DNA from: SAR86 cluster bacterium | Lineage (GTDB): Bacteria > Pseudomonadota > Gammaproteobacteria > Magnimaribacterales > TMED112 | Assembly: GCA_023703555.1 (NCBI GenBank) | Contig: CP097968.1 | Coordinates: 141,451-205,450, forward strand | Reading direction: 5' to 3' | Length of the DNA stretch: 64,000 nucleotides | Part shown: positions 37,727 through 46,827 of the stretch, one piece after another | How the letters are laid out: every line of letters begins with the position of its first letter | How positions within the stretch are numbered: the first letter of the stretch is position 1 | Made by a program: the position numbers and the translations under genes | The notes under the pieces: generated by a model | The model's database searches: none | What the model was told of the DNA's origin: nothing | Seen by the model: the letters and a program-made list of their open reading frames with translations, nothing else

Positions 37727-38865
37727 GAGTGGTTTCAATTTTTGGTGTAACGGGTTCAATAGGATCGCAAGCATTAGATTTTATTAGGAGCCACAATGGT
37801 ATTTTCTCATTTCACACTTTTGTCTGCGATAAAAATTTTAAGTTAGCAAAAGATCTTGTTGACGAGTTCCAACCGAAGTATATTTATTTTTCAGATAAGA
37901 TTGCTTCAGAAGAGTTCTTAAAATTTAAAATATCGTCAACAGTCGTTTTGCAAAGTTTTACTGAATTAAAAAATGTCCTATTATCAGAAAAAAGTGATAT
38001 ATATCTTTCAGCAATTTCTAGTTCAAATTTACTTGAACTAACATCTTTGGCAGCAAGCTCTGGTGGTAAGCTGTTATTAGCAAATAAAGAGTCTTTGGTA
38101 GTAATGGGAGAACAAATTTTAAATATGTCAAAGCAAAACAAAACCGAGATAATCCCCATTGATTCAGAACACTATTCTGTAATGAATCTTTTAAGAAACA
38201 AAAATCCAAGAGATGTAAAAAAAGTTTATTTGACTGCTTCAGGAGGCCCTTTTTTAAACAATTCAATTCAAGAGGTTGCGGATAAAAGTTTAGAAGAGGC
38301 TCTTAAACATCCAACATGGGAAATGGGGAAAAAAATAACTATTGACTCTGCAACTCTAATAAATAAGTGTTTTGAAATAATTGAAGCTCATTATCTCTTT
38401 AATATTCCTTTAGAAAAATTAGATATTCTTATACATCCACAAAGCAAAATACATGCTCTTGTTGAATATATGGATGGCTCAATAGACGCAAATATTTCTG
38501 ATGCAGACATGATTTATCCTATATCCTATGGCTTTTTAGGTACAATTAATTATGAGCTTGGCAAAAATGAATTATTTTCTAGTCCTAAAGGTTTGGATTT
38601 AAACTTAGTTCCATTTCCTGAGGACAGAAAATTCTTGATTGATATTGTAAAAGATGTAATTACAAATAAGGGTAATAGAGGGCTTGTTTTTTCAACAATA
38701 AATGATTTTGCTGTTCGTAAATTTCTTGAGAGAAAAATAGGCTTTGGAGAAATATACCAGTTGTTAATTAAGAACTACTCAAAAGTTGAAAAAAAACAAC
38801 TGCTAGCAATTGAGGATATTGAGATAAATCGCAGTGAAATAATTAATTTTTTACAGAAAACATAA
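37723..38865 (+). CDS. dxr: 1-deoxy-D-xylulose 5-phosphate reductoisomerase
   Basis: First committed step of the MEP isoprenoid pathway. The 380-residue product has the NADPH-binding IFGVTGSIGSQALDFI at the N-terminus, LLANKESLVVMGE, the metal/substrate site IIPIDSEHYS and LTASGGPFL, and PTWEMGKKITIDSATLINKC. GTG start at 37723 overlapping uppS; stop shares a base with the rseP start. Together with uppS it joins isoprenoid supply to cell-wall lipid synthesis. Confidence 0.97.
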   Translation: MRVVSIFGVTGSIGSQALDFIRSHNGIFSFHTFVCDKNFKLAKDLVDEFQPKYIYFSDKIASEEFLKFKISSTVVLQSFTELKNVLLSEKSDIYLSAISSSNLLELTSLAASSGGKLLLANKESLVVMGEQILNMSKQNKTEIIPIDSEHYSVMNLLRNKNPRDVKKVYLTASGGPFLNNSIQEVADKSLEEALKHPTWEMGKKITIDSATLINKCFEIIEAHYLFNIPLEKLDILIHPQSKIHALVEYMDGSIDANISDADMIYPISYGFLGTINYELGKNELFSSPKGLDLNLVPFPEDRKFLIDIVKDVITNKGNRGLVFSTINDFAVRKFLERKIGFGEIYQLLIKNYSKVEKKQLLAIEDIEINRSEIINFLQKT

Positions 38866-40148
38866 TGGAAATTCTTTTTGGTGCAGTAATCTTATTTTTA
38901 GTTTTGGTGACATTTCATGAATATGGGCACTATTCTGTTGCAAGATTTTTTAAAATTAAAATACTAAAATTTAGCATTGGTTTTGGTCCTGATATTTTTT
39001 CATGGAAGAATAAAGAGGGAATAAATTTTTCACTCTCAGTTGTTCCATTTGGCGGATATGTTGCTTTTCATGATCCTGCAGATAAACACAATTATGAAAA
39101 TCTTTCGGAAGAGGATAAAAGTCTGGTCTTGGCTAATAGACCAGCATATGAGAGAGCTTTGGTTACTCTGGCTGGTCCAATTTTCAATTTTTTCTTGGCT
39201 TTCTTTCTTTTTACGGTAGTTGCATTTTTTTTACCCAAACCATCAGATATTGTATCTTCTTCAATATCAACACTAGATCAAGAAAAGATTTACAGAATTA
39301 TAAGTGTTAATGATAAGCCAATAACCAGTGCTCAAGATTTTGAAATTACACTTTTAAATTATTCAGGATTTTCAGGGGATATTAGTATTGATGTCTACGA
39401 CTATGAAGCAGAGGCAATTCAAACTATACAAAAAAGGGTCGAGCAATTAAGCTTCCCAACAGACATTAGTCCTTCGTCTTATTTCTCAATAATGCCATTT
39501 CCAGACTTTGAGCCAACTATTTCTGATATTAAGGATGGAAGCCTGGCGGATATTAATGGGCTTAAAAATGGTGATAAGATCATATCAATCAATGGAAAAC
39601 AGGTTCCATCTCGGGCATATGCAATGGAGAAACTTCAAAGTGAAAAAGCTTCTTTTGAATTCACTATTCTAAGAGATGGAGAGGAATTTACGATATTCTT
39701 TCGTGAAAAAATTAAAGATCAGCCTTTTGGTTTTAGCTTGAAGCCAGAGGGGAATAATATAAACAAGGCCTTCGAATTTGGTTACAACCAAACTGTTTTT
39801 TGGATCAAAAATACCTTTAATTTTTTGTTCAAAATTTTTACTGGAGGGATGGGGTTAGATAATTTGAGTGGACCAGTAGGTATTGCCAAAGTTGCTGGTG
39901 ATTCTTTTAGTAGTGGATTTATCCCTTTTATGCTCTTACTTGCTATATTAAGTATTAGCTTAGGAGCATTTAATCTTTTACCTCTTCCAATGCTTGACGG
40001 GGGTCAATTTTTGTTTATTGTAATTGAGGAATTAAAAGGATCACCCATAGACATGAAACTAAAGTACGCACTTTTTAATCTAAGTTATTTAATGATCATA
40101 GCTTTATTTATTTTTGTAGTAATTAATGACATTCTGAGGTTACTTTGA
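38865..40148 (+). CDS. rseP: RIP metalloprotease RseP (site-2 protease)
   Basis: Inner-membrane zinc protease that cleaves anti-sigma factors and signal-peptide remnants. The 427-residue product has the zinc site HEYGH near residues 19-23 in TM1 and FSIGFGPDIFSW. A clear PDZ domain contains GSLADINGLKNGDKIISINGKQV, and the third ligand motif is in LPMLDGGQFLF near the C-terminus. I did not see rseA or rpoE in this window. Four-base TTGA overlap with bamA suggests coupling. Confidence 0.95.
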   Translation: MEILFGAVILFLVLVTFHEYGHYSVARFFKIKILKFSIGFGPDIFSWKNKEGINFSLSVVPFGGYVAFHDPADKHNYENLSEEDKSLVLANRPAYERALVTLAGPIFNFFLAFFLFTVVAFFLPKPSDIVSSSISTLDQEKIYRIISVNDKPITSAQDFEITLLNYSGFSGDISIDVYDYEAEAIQTIQKRVEQLSFPTDISPSSYFSIMPFPDFEPTISDIKDGSLADINGLKNGDKIISINGKQVPSRAYAMEKLQSEKASFEFTILRDGEEFTIFFREKIKDQPFGFSLKPEGNNINKAFEFGYNQTVFWIKNTFNFLFKIFTGGMGLDNLSGPVGIAKVAGDSFSSGFIPFMLLLAILSISLGAFNLLPLPMLDGGQFLFIVIEELKGSPIDMKLKYALFNLSYLMIIALFIFVVINDILRLL

Positions 40149-42544
40149 AGAAGTTTTTTTCATTACTATTTTTGTATATATCTCTGTTGAGCTCTGAGAT
40201 GTTGATCGAAGATATAAGAATTATTGGTTTGCAGAGAGTATCGCTAGGGAGTGTTCTTGATACTATTCCAGTTACTATTGGGGATAGGATTGATACAAGA
40301 GATTATCAGAGGGTGATAAGAACTTTATTTGCTACAGGTCAGTTTGATAATGTAAGCCTCACATCTGAGGGGAACATATTGAATGTACTAGTCGAGGAAA
40401 GACCAACAATTTCAGGCATTATTATTGACGGAAATTCTGCACTTCCAACTGAAGATCTTTTGAGTGCACTTGGCTCAGAGGGAATTTCAGAAGGTTCTGT
40501 TTTAAAAAGAGCAACACTGGAAAACATCACAAAGGGATTACAAGCACAATATTCTCAACAAGGTCGGTATGGTGCTTCCGTCGATGTAGACCAACAGGCC
40601 CGTCCAAGGAATAGAGTCGAAATTAAAATTGAAATTGATGAAGGTTCATCCACAGCAATTACATCTATACAAATTATTGGTAATAATGCTTTTGAAGACA
40701 CTGAACTAAAAAGAATTTTCGATCTTTCTGAAGGTTCAATACTTTCTGTATTTACAAACGATAATAAGTACACACGTGAAAAACTTAGAACAGATCTTGA
40801 GAATCTTGAGGCCTTCTACAAAGACAGGGGTTATTTGCAGTTTGCTTTAAATTCATCACAAGTATCTATAAGTGACGATTTAGAGGAGCTCTATATTACT
40901 TTGATTTTGAATGAAGGTGAGCAGTACCAAATCGGTTCTGTAAATGTTTCTGGAGAGATTCCTCTTGAAAGAGAATTTTTTGAGGACTTCATTGATATAC
41001 CTGAGGGATCATATTATTCAGAATCGTTAATAACAAGTTATGAAGAGTTTTTTGCCAATGTTCTTGGAAATGAAGGCTTTACTTTTGCCGAAGTTGAAGG
41101 TGTTCCTACCATAGACGAAAGTGGCAAAACAGCTGACATAACATTCGTATTTAATCCTGGAAGGAAAAATTATACAAGAAGGATCATTTTTAACGGCAAT
41201 GACTTCACAACTGATGAAGTTCTTCGTCGTGAAATGAGACAATTTGAAGGTGCACCTGCATCAAACCAAAAGATTGAACAATCAAAATTATTTCTTGAAA
41301 GAACAGGTTATTTTAAAACTGTAAGTGTCGAAACTATCCCAGTGCCTGGAGAGGAGGATTTAGTTGATGTTGTCTTTGATGTTGAGGAACAGCAGTACGG
41401 AAATGTAATAGGAGGTTTTGGATACTCTCAGTTTGGGTTTTCCTTTAATTTCAACATCCAACAACAGAACTTTTTAGGTAGTGGTAATTCTGTAGGGATT
41501 GGAGCTAATGTCAGTGATTATTCAAAAAATATTTTTCTTAATTACGAAGACCCTTACTATACCGTTGATGGGGTGAGCAGAGGGTATTCCCTCAATCTTA
41601 GGGAATTTGATTATTCAGCTTTTGGATTAACAAGCTATAATACCAGCAGTTTTGGAGGTGCAATTACATTTGGGTACCCCATATCAGACATACAAAGACT
41701 AGGTATAAACATAGCTTTGGATCATACGGAATTACAGCAGTCAGGACTGTCTTCAAGAGAAATACTTGATTTTACTGAGAGTGAGGGAACTGAATTTGAT
41801 ACTGCAAAAATACAAGGTTTTTGGACCCGAATAACCCTTAATAGAGGTCTTTTTCCAACAAGAGGAACTCTTAATCAACTGTCTTTGCAAACAACTACTC
41901 CTGGATCAACCTTGGAATACTATAAAGCCCAATATCGTGGAGAGTTATATCAACCAATTTATGGAGACTTTATATTTAAATTGTCTGGGAAACTTGGCTA
42001 CGTTGGGACAATAGGAGATACAAAAATACCTCCATACTTTGAGAATTTCTATGCGGGAGGACCTTATTCGATTAAAGGTTATGAGACTAATAGTTTGGGG
42101 CCAAGAATTACACCAATACCATGCTATGGTTATAACTCTGAAACAGATATCTGTGCACCCTTGATTGATTCAGATGGAGATGGTGTCCCAGATTCACCAT
42201 ATTACAACCAGTATGCCCAATACAGGTTTAACAGACCTATCGGAGGGAATGTTCTCATTGAAACAAGCTTAAATCTAATTTTTAAACTTCCTTTCATTGA
42301 AGAGCAGTCACAATTTAGATCTGCTTTTTTTGTTGATTTCGGTAATGTTTTTTCTACTTTCTGTAGGAATTATCAGGAGCAATGCTTTAGGCCAAATTTT
42401 GAGGACATGCGTGGTTCCTATGGTCTTGGGGGAAGTGCCATTACACCTTTCGGTCCTGTCAGCGTTTATTTTGCCATTCCATTTAACAACGATCCTCTTG
42501 ATAGAACAAAAAGGTTTGAATTTACTGTAGGCAATAAGTTCTAA
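40145..42544 (+). CDS. bamA: Outer membrane protein assembly factor BamA
   Basis: Central beta-barrel of the BAM complex. The 799-residue product begins at TTG 40145 with a short signal peptide (MKKFFSLLFLYISLLSS), followed by five POTRA domains (about 20-420) and a 16-strand barrel that ends with FEFTVGNKF, an aromatic C-terminal signal. The L6 loop motif, normally (V/I)RGF, reads SIKGY at residues 642-646. This is the right place for bamA, between rseP and skp. bamE is also present in the window. Confidence 0.96.
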   Translation: MKKFFSLLFLYISLLSSEMLIEDIRIIGLQRVSLGSVLDTIPVTIGDRIDTRDYQRVIRTLFATGQFDNVSLTSEGNILNVLVEERPTISGIIIDGNSALPTEDLLSALGSEGISEGSVLKRATLENITKGLQAQYSQQGRYGASVDVDQQARPRNRVEIKIEIDEGSSTAITSIQIIGNNAFEDTELKRIFDLSEGSILSVFTNDNKYTREKLRTDLENLEAFYKDRGYLQFALNSSQVSISDDLEELYITLILNEGEQYQIGSVNVSGEIPLEREFFEDFIDIPEGSYYSESLITSYEEFFANVLGNEGFTFAEVEGVPTIDESGKTADITFVFNPGRKNYTRRIIFNGNDFTTDEVLRREMRQFEGAPASNQKIEQSKLFLERTGYFKTVSVETIPVPGEEDLVDVVFDVEEQQYGNVIGGFGYSQFGFSFNFNIQQQNFLGSGNSVGIGANVSDYSKNIFLNYEDPYYTVDGVSRGYSLNLREFDYSAFGLTSYNTSSFGGAITFGYPISDIQRLGINIALDHTELQQSGLSSREILDFTESEGTEFDTAKIQGFWTRITLNRGLFPTRGTLNQLSLQTTTPGSTLEYYKAQYRGELYQPIYGDFIFKLSGKLGYVGTIGDTKIPPYFENFYAGGPYSIKGYETNSLGPRITPIPCYGYNSETDICAPLIDSDGDGVPDSPYYNQYAQYRFNRPIGGNVLIETSLNLIFKLPFIEEQSQFRSAFFVDFGNVFSTFCRNYQEQCFRPNFEDMRGSYGLGGSAITPFGPVSVYFAIPFNNDPLDRTKRFEFTVGNKF

Positions 42545-42593
42545 AAAACCTCGATTCTTTATAAAAAAACAGCTAAAATAGCGAATTAATTAT

Positions 42594-43121
42594 ATGCCTA
42601 TGAATAATACAAATATATTCTTTCTTATTCTACTATCAATATTCTCATTAAATGCTTTTAGTGAAGGTACATTTGTATTAAATGCAGAGAGAGCTATGTT
42701 AAGTACTCAATTTGCCCAGAATGCTTTCAAAGAGTTAGAAGAGGATTCAGACTTTATTGCTGACAGAGAAAGGCTAGAATTATTGCAAACTGAGGGACAG
42801 GAGCTCGTTGAAAAATTTCAACAAGATGCTGAAACATTATCTGATGAAGAAAAATTAGATATGCAAAAAAAAGTTCAAGACAAACAAAACGAAGTACAAT
42901 TTCTTGCAAACAAATTACAAACAAAAGCACAAGAAGCACAACAGTCTATCATTAATACACTTTCACCAGATTTTCAAAGAATCTTAGGCGAGCTGATAAA
43001 CGCAAAGAGTATGGATATGGTTTTATCACCACAAGCAGCATTTTACTGGGATCCTGATCTTGACATAACAGATGAAGTCACTGCTTTGCTTGACGTTGCT
43101 CTTGCTGAAGAATCAGAGTAG
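42594..43121 (+). CDS. skp: Periplasmic chaperone Skp (OmpH family)
   Basis: Carries unfolded outer-membrane proteins through the periplasm. The 175-residue product has a signal peptide (IFFLILLSIFSLNAFS-EG), the strand TFVLNAERAMLSTQFAQNAF and two long helices rich in Glu/Gln/Lys from about 60 to 120, the tentacles. An alternative ATG two codons in, at 42600, is possible. The position between bamA and lpxD supports the weak sequence similarity. Confidence 0.88.
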   Translation: MPMNNTNIFFLILLSIFSLNAFSEGTFVLNAERAMLSTQFAQNAFKELEEDSDFIADRERLELLQTEGQELVEKFQQDAETLSDEEKLDMQKKVQDKQNEVQFLANKLQTKAQEAQQSIINTLSPDFQRILGELINAKSMDMVLSPQAAFYWDPDLDITDEVTALLDVALAEESE

Positions 43122-43128
43122 TAACTGA

Positions 43129-44031
43129 ATGTCATCTCTCTCGCTTGGCGAAATCTCTAAAAAAATTGATGCAACACTTATAGGAGATGAAGATCTTCTT
43201 GTCAAAGGCATAAGAGAATCAAAATCATGCAAAAAGGAATATATTTGTTTTGTTAAAGATAAAAAATTTCTTTCATCACTATCCAGATCATCTGGCGCTG
43301 TAATATTAGAAGAGTCTTTAGCTCATAAAATTGACTTCGATACAAATCTTCTCATTCATAGTAATCCATATTTAGCATACGCAAATCTGACAGAAGTATT
43401 TGTTAAGAAATACGATGATCATAACGAAGGGATTGAGTCTAAGATAGGCCAAAATGTCAATGTAGGAAAACATTCTTCTATTGGTAAGAATTGCATAATT
43501 TCTGACAATGTGACTATCAAAGACAACGTATCTATCTATCCCGGAACACATATTGGACCAAATGTAGTTATTCATTCTGGTTCGGTTTTAGGTTCTGATG
43601 GTTTTGGATTTGTCCCAACAGACAATGGCTGGCAAAAAATTTTTCATCTCGGAGGGCTCGTTATTGAAGATAATTGTGAGATTGGTGCTAACTGTACCAT
43701 TGACCGTGGAGCACTTGGTAATACAGTCTTACATCAAAATGTTAAGTTAGATAATGCGGTTCATCTAGCTCATAACGTAACAATTGGTGAAAATACAGCT
43801 ATCGCTGCACAAACAGCTATTGCGGGTAGTGTTTCGGTTGGTAAAAATTGTAGAATTTCAGGACATGTTGGCATTACAGATCATCTTGAAATAGGCGATG
43901 ATGTAACGCTTTTAGCAAAGAGTCTTGTAACAACTTCAATATTAAAACCTGGGACTTATAGTTCCTTTTACCCAACCCAAGAACACAAAAAGGCACTGAA
44001 ATTATTTGCTAAAATTAAAAATGAAAAATGA
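43129..44031 (+). CDS. lpxD: UDP-3-O-acylglucosamine N-acyltransferase
   Basis: Third step of lipid A synthesis: adds the second acyl chain. The 300-residue product (E. coli 341) has an N-terminal uridine-binding domain (to about 95). The left-handed beta-helix of hexapeptide repeats includes VLGSDGFGFVPTDNGWQKI, IGANCTIDRGALGNTVL and HLAHNVTIGENTAIAAQTAIAGS with the catalytic histidine. The C-terminal helix is shorter than in E. coli. Overlaps fabZ by 11 bases. Confidence 0.96.
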   Translation: MSSLSLGEISKKIDATLIGDEDLLVKGIRESKSCKKEYICFVKDKKFLSSLSRSSGAVILEESLAHKIDFDTNLLIHSNPYLAYANLTEVFVKKYDDHNEGIESKIGQNVNVGKHSSIGKNCIISDNVTIKDNVSIYPGTHIGPNVVIHSGSVLGSDGFGFVPTDNGWQKIFHLGGLVIEDNCEIGANCTIDRGALGNTVLHQNVKLDNAVHLAHNVTIGENTAIAAQTAIAGSVSVGKNCRISGHVGITDHLEIGDDVTLLAKSLVTTSILKPGTYSSFYPTQEHKKALKLFAKIKNEK

Positions 44032-44458
44032 AGATGTAAAGAAATTTCTCCCACACAGAGATCCCTTTTTATTTATTGATAAAGTTGTAGAAATAAGTAA
44101 CGAAATAATAATTGCAGAGAGGTATATTTCTCCAAAAGAAACGTTTTTCAAAGGGCATTTTCCAAATTTTCCAATTATGCCAGGAGTATTGATTCTTGAG
44201 GCCATGGCGCAAAGTTGTGGTCTACTTGGGGCACATATTATGAACAAAGAGCATTCTACAGAGTCGGTATATTTGCTGTGTGGAGTAGATAAGGTCAGAT
44301 TTAAAAAAATGATAAGACCTGGAGATTCATTAGTTTTTGAATCAAAAGTATTGACATCAAAAAGAGGGATTTGGAAATTTTCATCGAAAGCTTTCAAAGA
44401 AAAGCAACTTGTGTGTTCCGCAGAAATTTTATGTGCCGATAGGAATCTAAATGAATAA
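44021..44458 (+). CDS. fabZ: 3-hydroxyacyl-ACP dehydratase FabZ
   Basis: Hot-dog-fold dehydratase of fatty-acid elongation. From ATG 44021 (MKNEDVKKFLPHRDPFLFIDKV) it is 145 residues (E. coli 151). The catalytic histidine is in KGHFPNFPIMPGV and the glutamate in LILEAMAQ. A TTG five codons upstream is in frame but less likely. Embedded between lpxD and lpxA, as is usual; it draws on the same 3-hydroxyacyl-ACP pool as lipid A synthesis. Overlaps lpxA by 8 bases. Confidence 0.96.
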   Translation: MKNEDVKKFLPHRDPFLFIDKVVEISNEIIIAERYISPKETFFKGHFPNFPIMPGVLILEAMAQSCGLLGAHIMNKEHSTESVYLLCGVDKVRFKKMIRPGDSLVFESKVLTSKRGIWKFSSKAFKEKQLVCSAEILCADRNLNE

Positions 44459-45227
44459 AATACATCCAACAGCAATAGTGCACAAAGATACTAAGATCCA
44501 TGAATCTGTAGAAATTGGCCCTTACTCTGTAATTGGCCCAGAGGTTGATTTAGACAAAGGCAACATTATTGACTGCCATGTCGTAATAAAAGGTCCAAGT
44601 AAGTTTGGTCAAAAAAATACTTTTTTTCCGTATTCTTTAGTGGGGGAAGCAACACCAGATTTAAAATACAGAGGAGAAAAAAGTCTTTTAAATGTTGGCG
44701 AAAATAATGTCTTTAGAGAGTTTAGTAAGGTCCATAGAGGTACTGCAGCAGATCTAGGTTTTACACAAATTGGCAATAATAACCTTATCATGCCAGGAGT
44801 AATGGTAGCTCACGATTGTATTTTAGGCGACAGAAATATTCTTGTTGATAACAGTGCTTTGGCAGGTCATGTTGTCCTTGGTGATAATGTGACGCTTGGT
44901 GGATACACTCTTGTGCATCAACACTGCAAAATTGGATCATATGCATTTACTGGTATGGGATCGCAAATTAATATGGATGTTGCAGCATTTACCAGAGTAG
45001 CAGGGAATCCAACTAAAGTAGCTGGATTAAATTCTGTAGGACTTGAAAGGAAATCCTTTTCAAGAGACGAAATACAAAATTTAAAAAAAGCATATAAAAT
45101 TTTCTTTAGGGAAAAAAAATCCGTTAAAGATGCTTTAAGTGCAATAAAATCTGAGTGTTTCTCTTCAGAAAATATTGATATTTTTACCCAATCAATTAAA
45201 AACTCAACTCGAGGAGTAATGCGATAA
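44451..45227 (+). CDS. lpxA: UDP-N-acetylglucosamine O-acyltransferase
   Basis: First step of lipid A synthesis. The 258-residue product (E. coli 262) is a hexapeptide left-handed beta-helix: IHPTAIVHKDTKIHESVEIGPYSVIGPEV, FREFSKVHRGTA, and MVAHDCILGDRNILVDNSALAGHVVLGD with the catalytic histidine in VAHDC. The helical C-terminal domain follows. lpxB begins at the next base. Confidence 0.97.
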   Translation: MNKIHPTAIVHKDTKIHESVEIGPYSVIGPEVDLDKGNIIDCHVVIKGPSKFGQKNTFFPYSLVGEATPDLKYRGEKSLLNVGENNVFREFSKVHRGTAADLGFTQIGNNNLIMPGVMVAHDCILGDRNILVDNSALAGHVVLGDNVTLGGYTLVHQHCKIGSYAFTGMGSQINMDVAAFTRVAGNPTKVAGLNSVGLERKSFSRDEIQNLKKAYKIFFREKKSVKDALSAIKSECFSSENIDIFTQSIKNSTRGVMR

Positions 45228-46304
45228 TTGAACATAAAAATTGGTGTAGTTGCTGTTGAGGCATCAGGAGATCTTCTAGCAATTGAGATTCTAAGCGAAC
45301 TAAAAAAAAATTTAAAAGATTTTGAGGTAATTGGTGTTGGTGGTGAATCTCTTAAAGAGTTTGGGGAATTCAAGAGCAGGGAAGATATTGAAGTCATGGG
45401 GATAATTGAACCGCTCCTAAATTTTTTTAAGATTAATAAATTTCGAAAAAAAATTATTAATTGGTTTCTTAAAGAGAACATAGATATATTCATAGGAATT
45501 GACGGCCCTGATTTTAATTTTAAGATTCACGAAGTTTTATCAAAATTTAATATTCGAACAATTCATATGGTGTGTCCATCGGTATGGGCATGGAGACCGG
45601 GAAGAGTTAAAAATTTTAAATTCTTGGATCACATGTTGTGCTTGTTTCCTTTTGAACTTAATTTTTGCTCTACCACCAAAAGTAAATCATTTTGCGTAGG
45701 CCATCCATTATTTAATTATGAACATAAAGAAGAGAAAAGAGATACTAAATTGATAACACTGATGCCTGGTAGCAGGAAATCTGAGATTAAAAATAATCTG
45801 CCAGCAATGCTGGATGGCTTTAAAAAATTTGACCAAGATAATAATTATCGTGCAATCATTCCTGTAAATAACAAGACATCTAAAGACTCGATAGAGGAAA
45901 TTCTAGAAGGAAAAGAAAGGGTAAAAGTAGTTATTGGTGAATCAAAAGACATTTTAAAATCATCCTTTATGGCTGTGGTCTGCTCTGGTACCGCTACACT
46001 TGAAGCTTTTGTCACAGAGACACCATGCATTACAATCTACAAAACAGAAATATTAAACCACCTCATTTTAAGTAGACTTGTTAAAGCAGAATTTATTTCT
46101 TTACCAAATATTATATGTAACGAACAAATCTATAAGGAGCTGATTCAAGACAAATTTAATTCGGAAACTCTGTGCGATGAACTTAAAAGAATAATATCTT
46201 CTAGAGAAACGATTACTTCACGTATAAGGTTTCACAAAAAAAATCTTCCTGGAAGTAACTTCTCAGAAGTGGCTAGTTATTTACATGAGAATTATAGGGA
46301 TTGA
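45228..46304 (+). CDS. lpxB: Lipid-A-disaccharide synthase
   Basis: Joins lipid X and UDP-diacylglucosamine. The 358-residue GT19 glycosyltransferase (E. coli 382) has VAVEASGDLLAIEIL at the N-terminus, GIDGPDFNFKI, SVWAWRPGRVKN, TLMPGSRKSEI and CSGTATLEAFVTETPCI. TTG start at 45228, with GAGGAG at about 45211. The 3' end overlaps rnhB by 20 bases. Confidence 0.96.
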   Translation: MNIKIGVVAVEASGDLLAIEILSELKKNLKDFEVIGVGGESLKEFGEFKSREDIEVMGIIEPLLNFFKINKFRKKIINWFLKENIDIFIGIDGPDFNFKIHEVLSKFNIRTIHMVCPSVWAWRPGRVKNFKFLDHMLCLFPFELNFCSTTKSKSFCVGHPLFNYEHKEEKRDTKLITLMPGSRKSEIKNNLPAMLDGFKKFDQDNNYRAIIPVNNKTSKDSIEEILEGKERVKVVIGESKDILKSSFMAVVCSGTATLEAFVTETPCITIYKTEILNHLILSRLVKAEFISLPNIICNEQIYKELIQDKFNSETLCDELKRIISSRETITSRIRFHKKNLPGSNFSEVASYLHENYRD

Positions 46305-46824
46305 TGAAGTTGGTCTTGGATGTTTAGCAGGGCCTGTAATTTCTGCTGCTGTCTATATAGGCGATGAGTTAAAAGATATTAAGCTGGTTGATTCTAAAAA
46401 GATGTCTCCTTTAATCAGAGAAAAGGTATTTAATAAAATAAAAAGACATTGTTTCGCATCAGTGGGAATGGCAACCCCTGAAGAAATTGATAACCTTAAT
46501 ATCTTGGGAGCATCGCATCTTTCAATGCGAAGGGCTATCAAAAATTTACCTATCACACCAGATAAGGTCCTAATAGATGGCAAGTATGTGCCAGATGAAA
46601 TTTTAAATGCTGAAGCAATTATTAAGGGCGATAATCTAGTGCGAGAAATTTCGGCAGCGTCAATTTTTGCAAAAGTATTTAGAGATAGATTGATGATTGC
46701 ATATGCTAGTCATTTCCCTCAATATTTTCTTCAGAAAAATAAAGGATATCCAACCCAACAGCATAAAGATGTAATAAAACAGATTGGAAAGACAAGAATT
46801 CATAGAAAAAGCTTTAAAATTTAA
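46285..46824 (+). CDS. rnhB: Ribonuclease HII
   Basis: Cleaves RNA in RNA-DNA hybrids and single ribonucleotides in DNA. The 179-residue product (E. coli 198) has the catalytic acids Asp7-Glu8, the aspartate in VLIDGKYVP and that in IIKGDNLVREISAAS, with FAKVFRD. The family signature DEVGRG reads DEVGLG here (Leu11), removing the arginine of the GRG motif that reads the RNA-DNA junction. The usual Pro before xISAAS is Arg. Its lpxB-dnaE neighbourhood is standard. Confidence 0.94.
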   Translation: MRIIGIDEVGLGCLAGPVISAAVYIGDELKDIKLVDSKKMSPLIREKVFNKIKRHCFASVGMATPEEIDNLNILGASHLSMRRAIKNLPITPDKVLIDGKYVPDEILNAEAIIKGDNLVREISAASIFAKVFRDRLMIAYASHFPQYFLQKNKGYPTQQHKDVIKQIGKTRIHRKSFKI

Positions 46825-46827
46825 TCA

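Noticed and set aside
42545..42593. Promoter upstream of skp (TAAAAT at 42574)
   Set aside because: A good -10 but no acceptable -35 at 16-18 bases; too weak to list.
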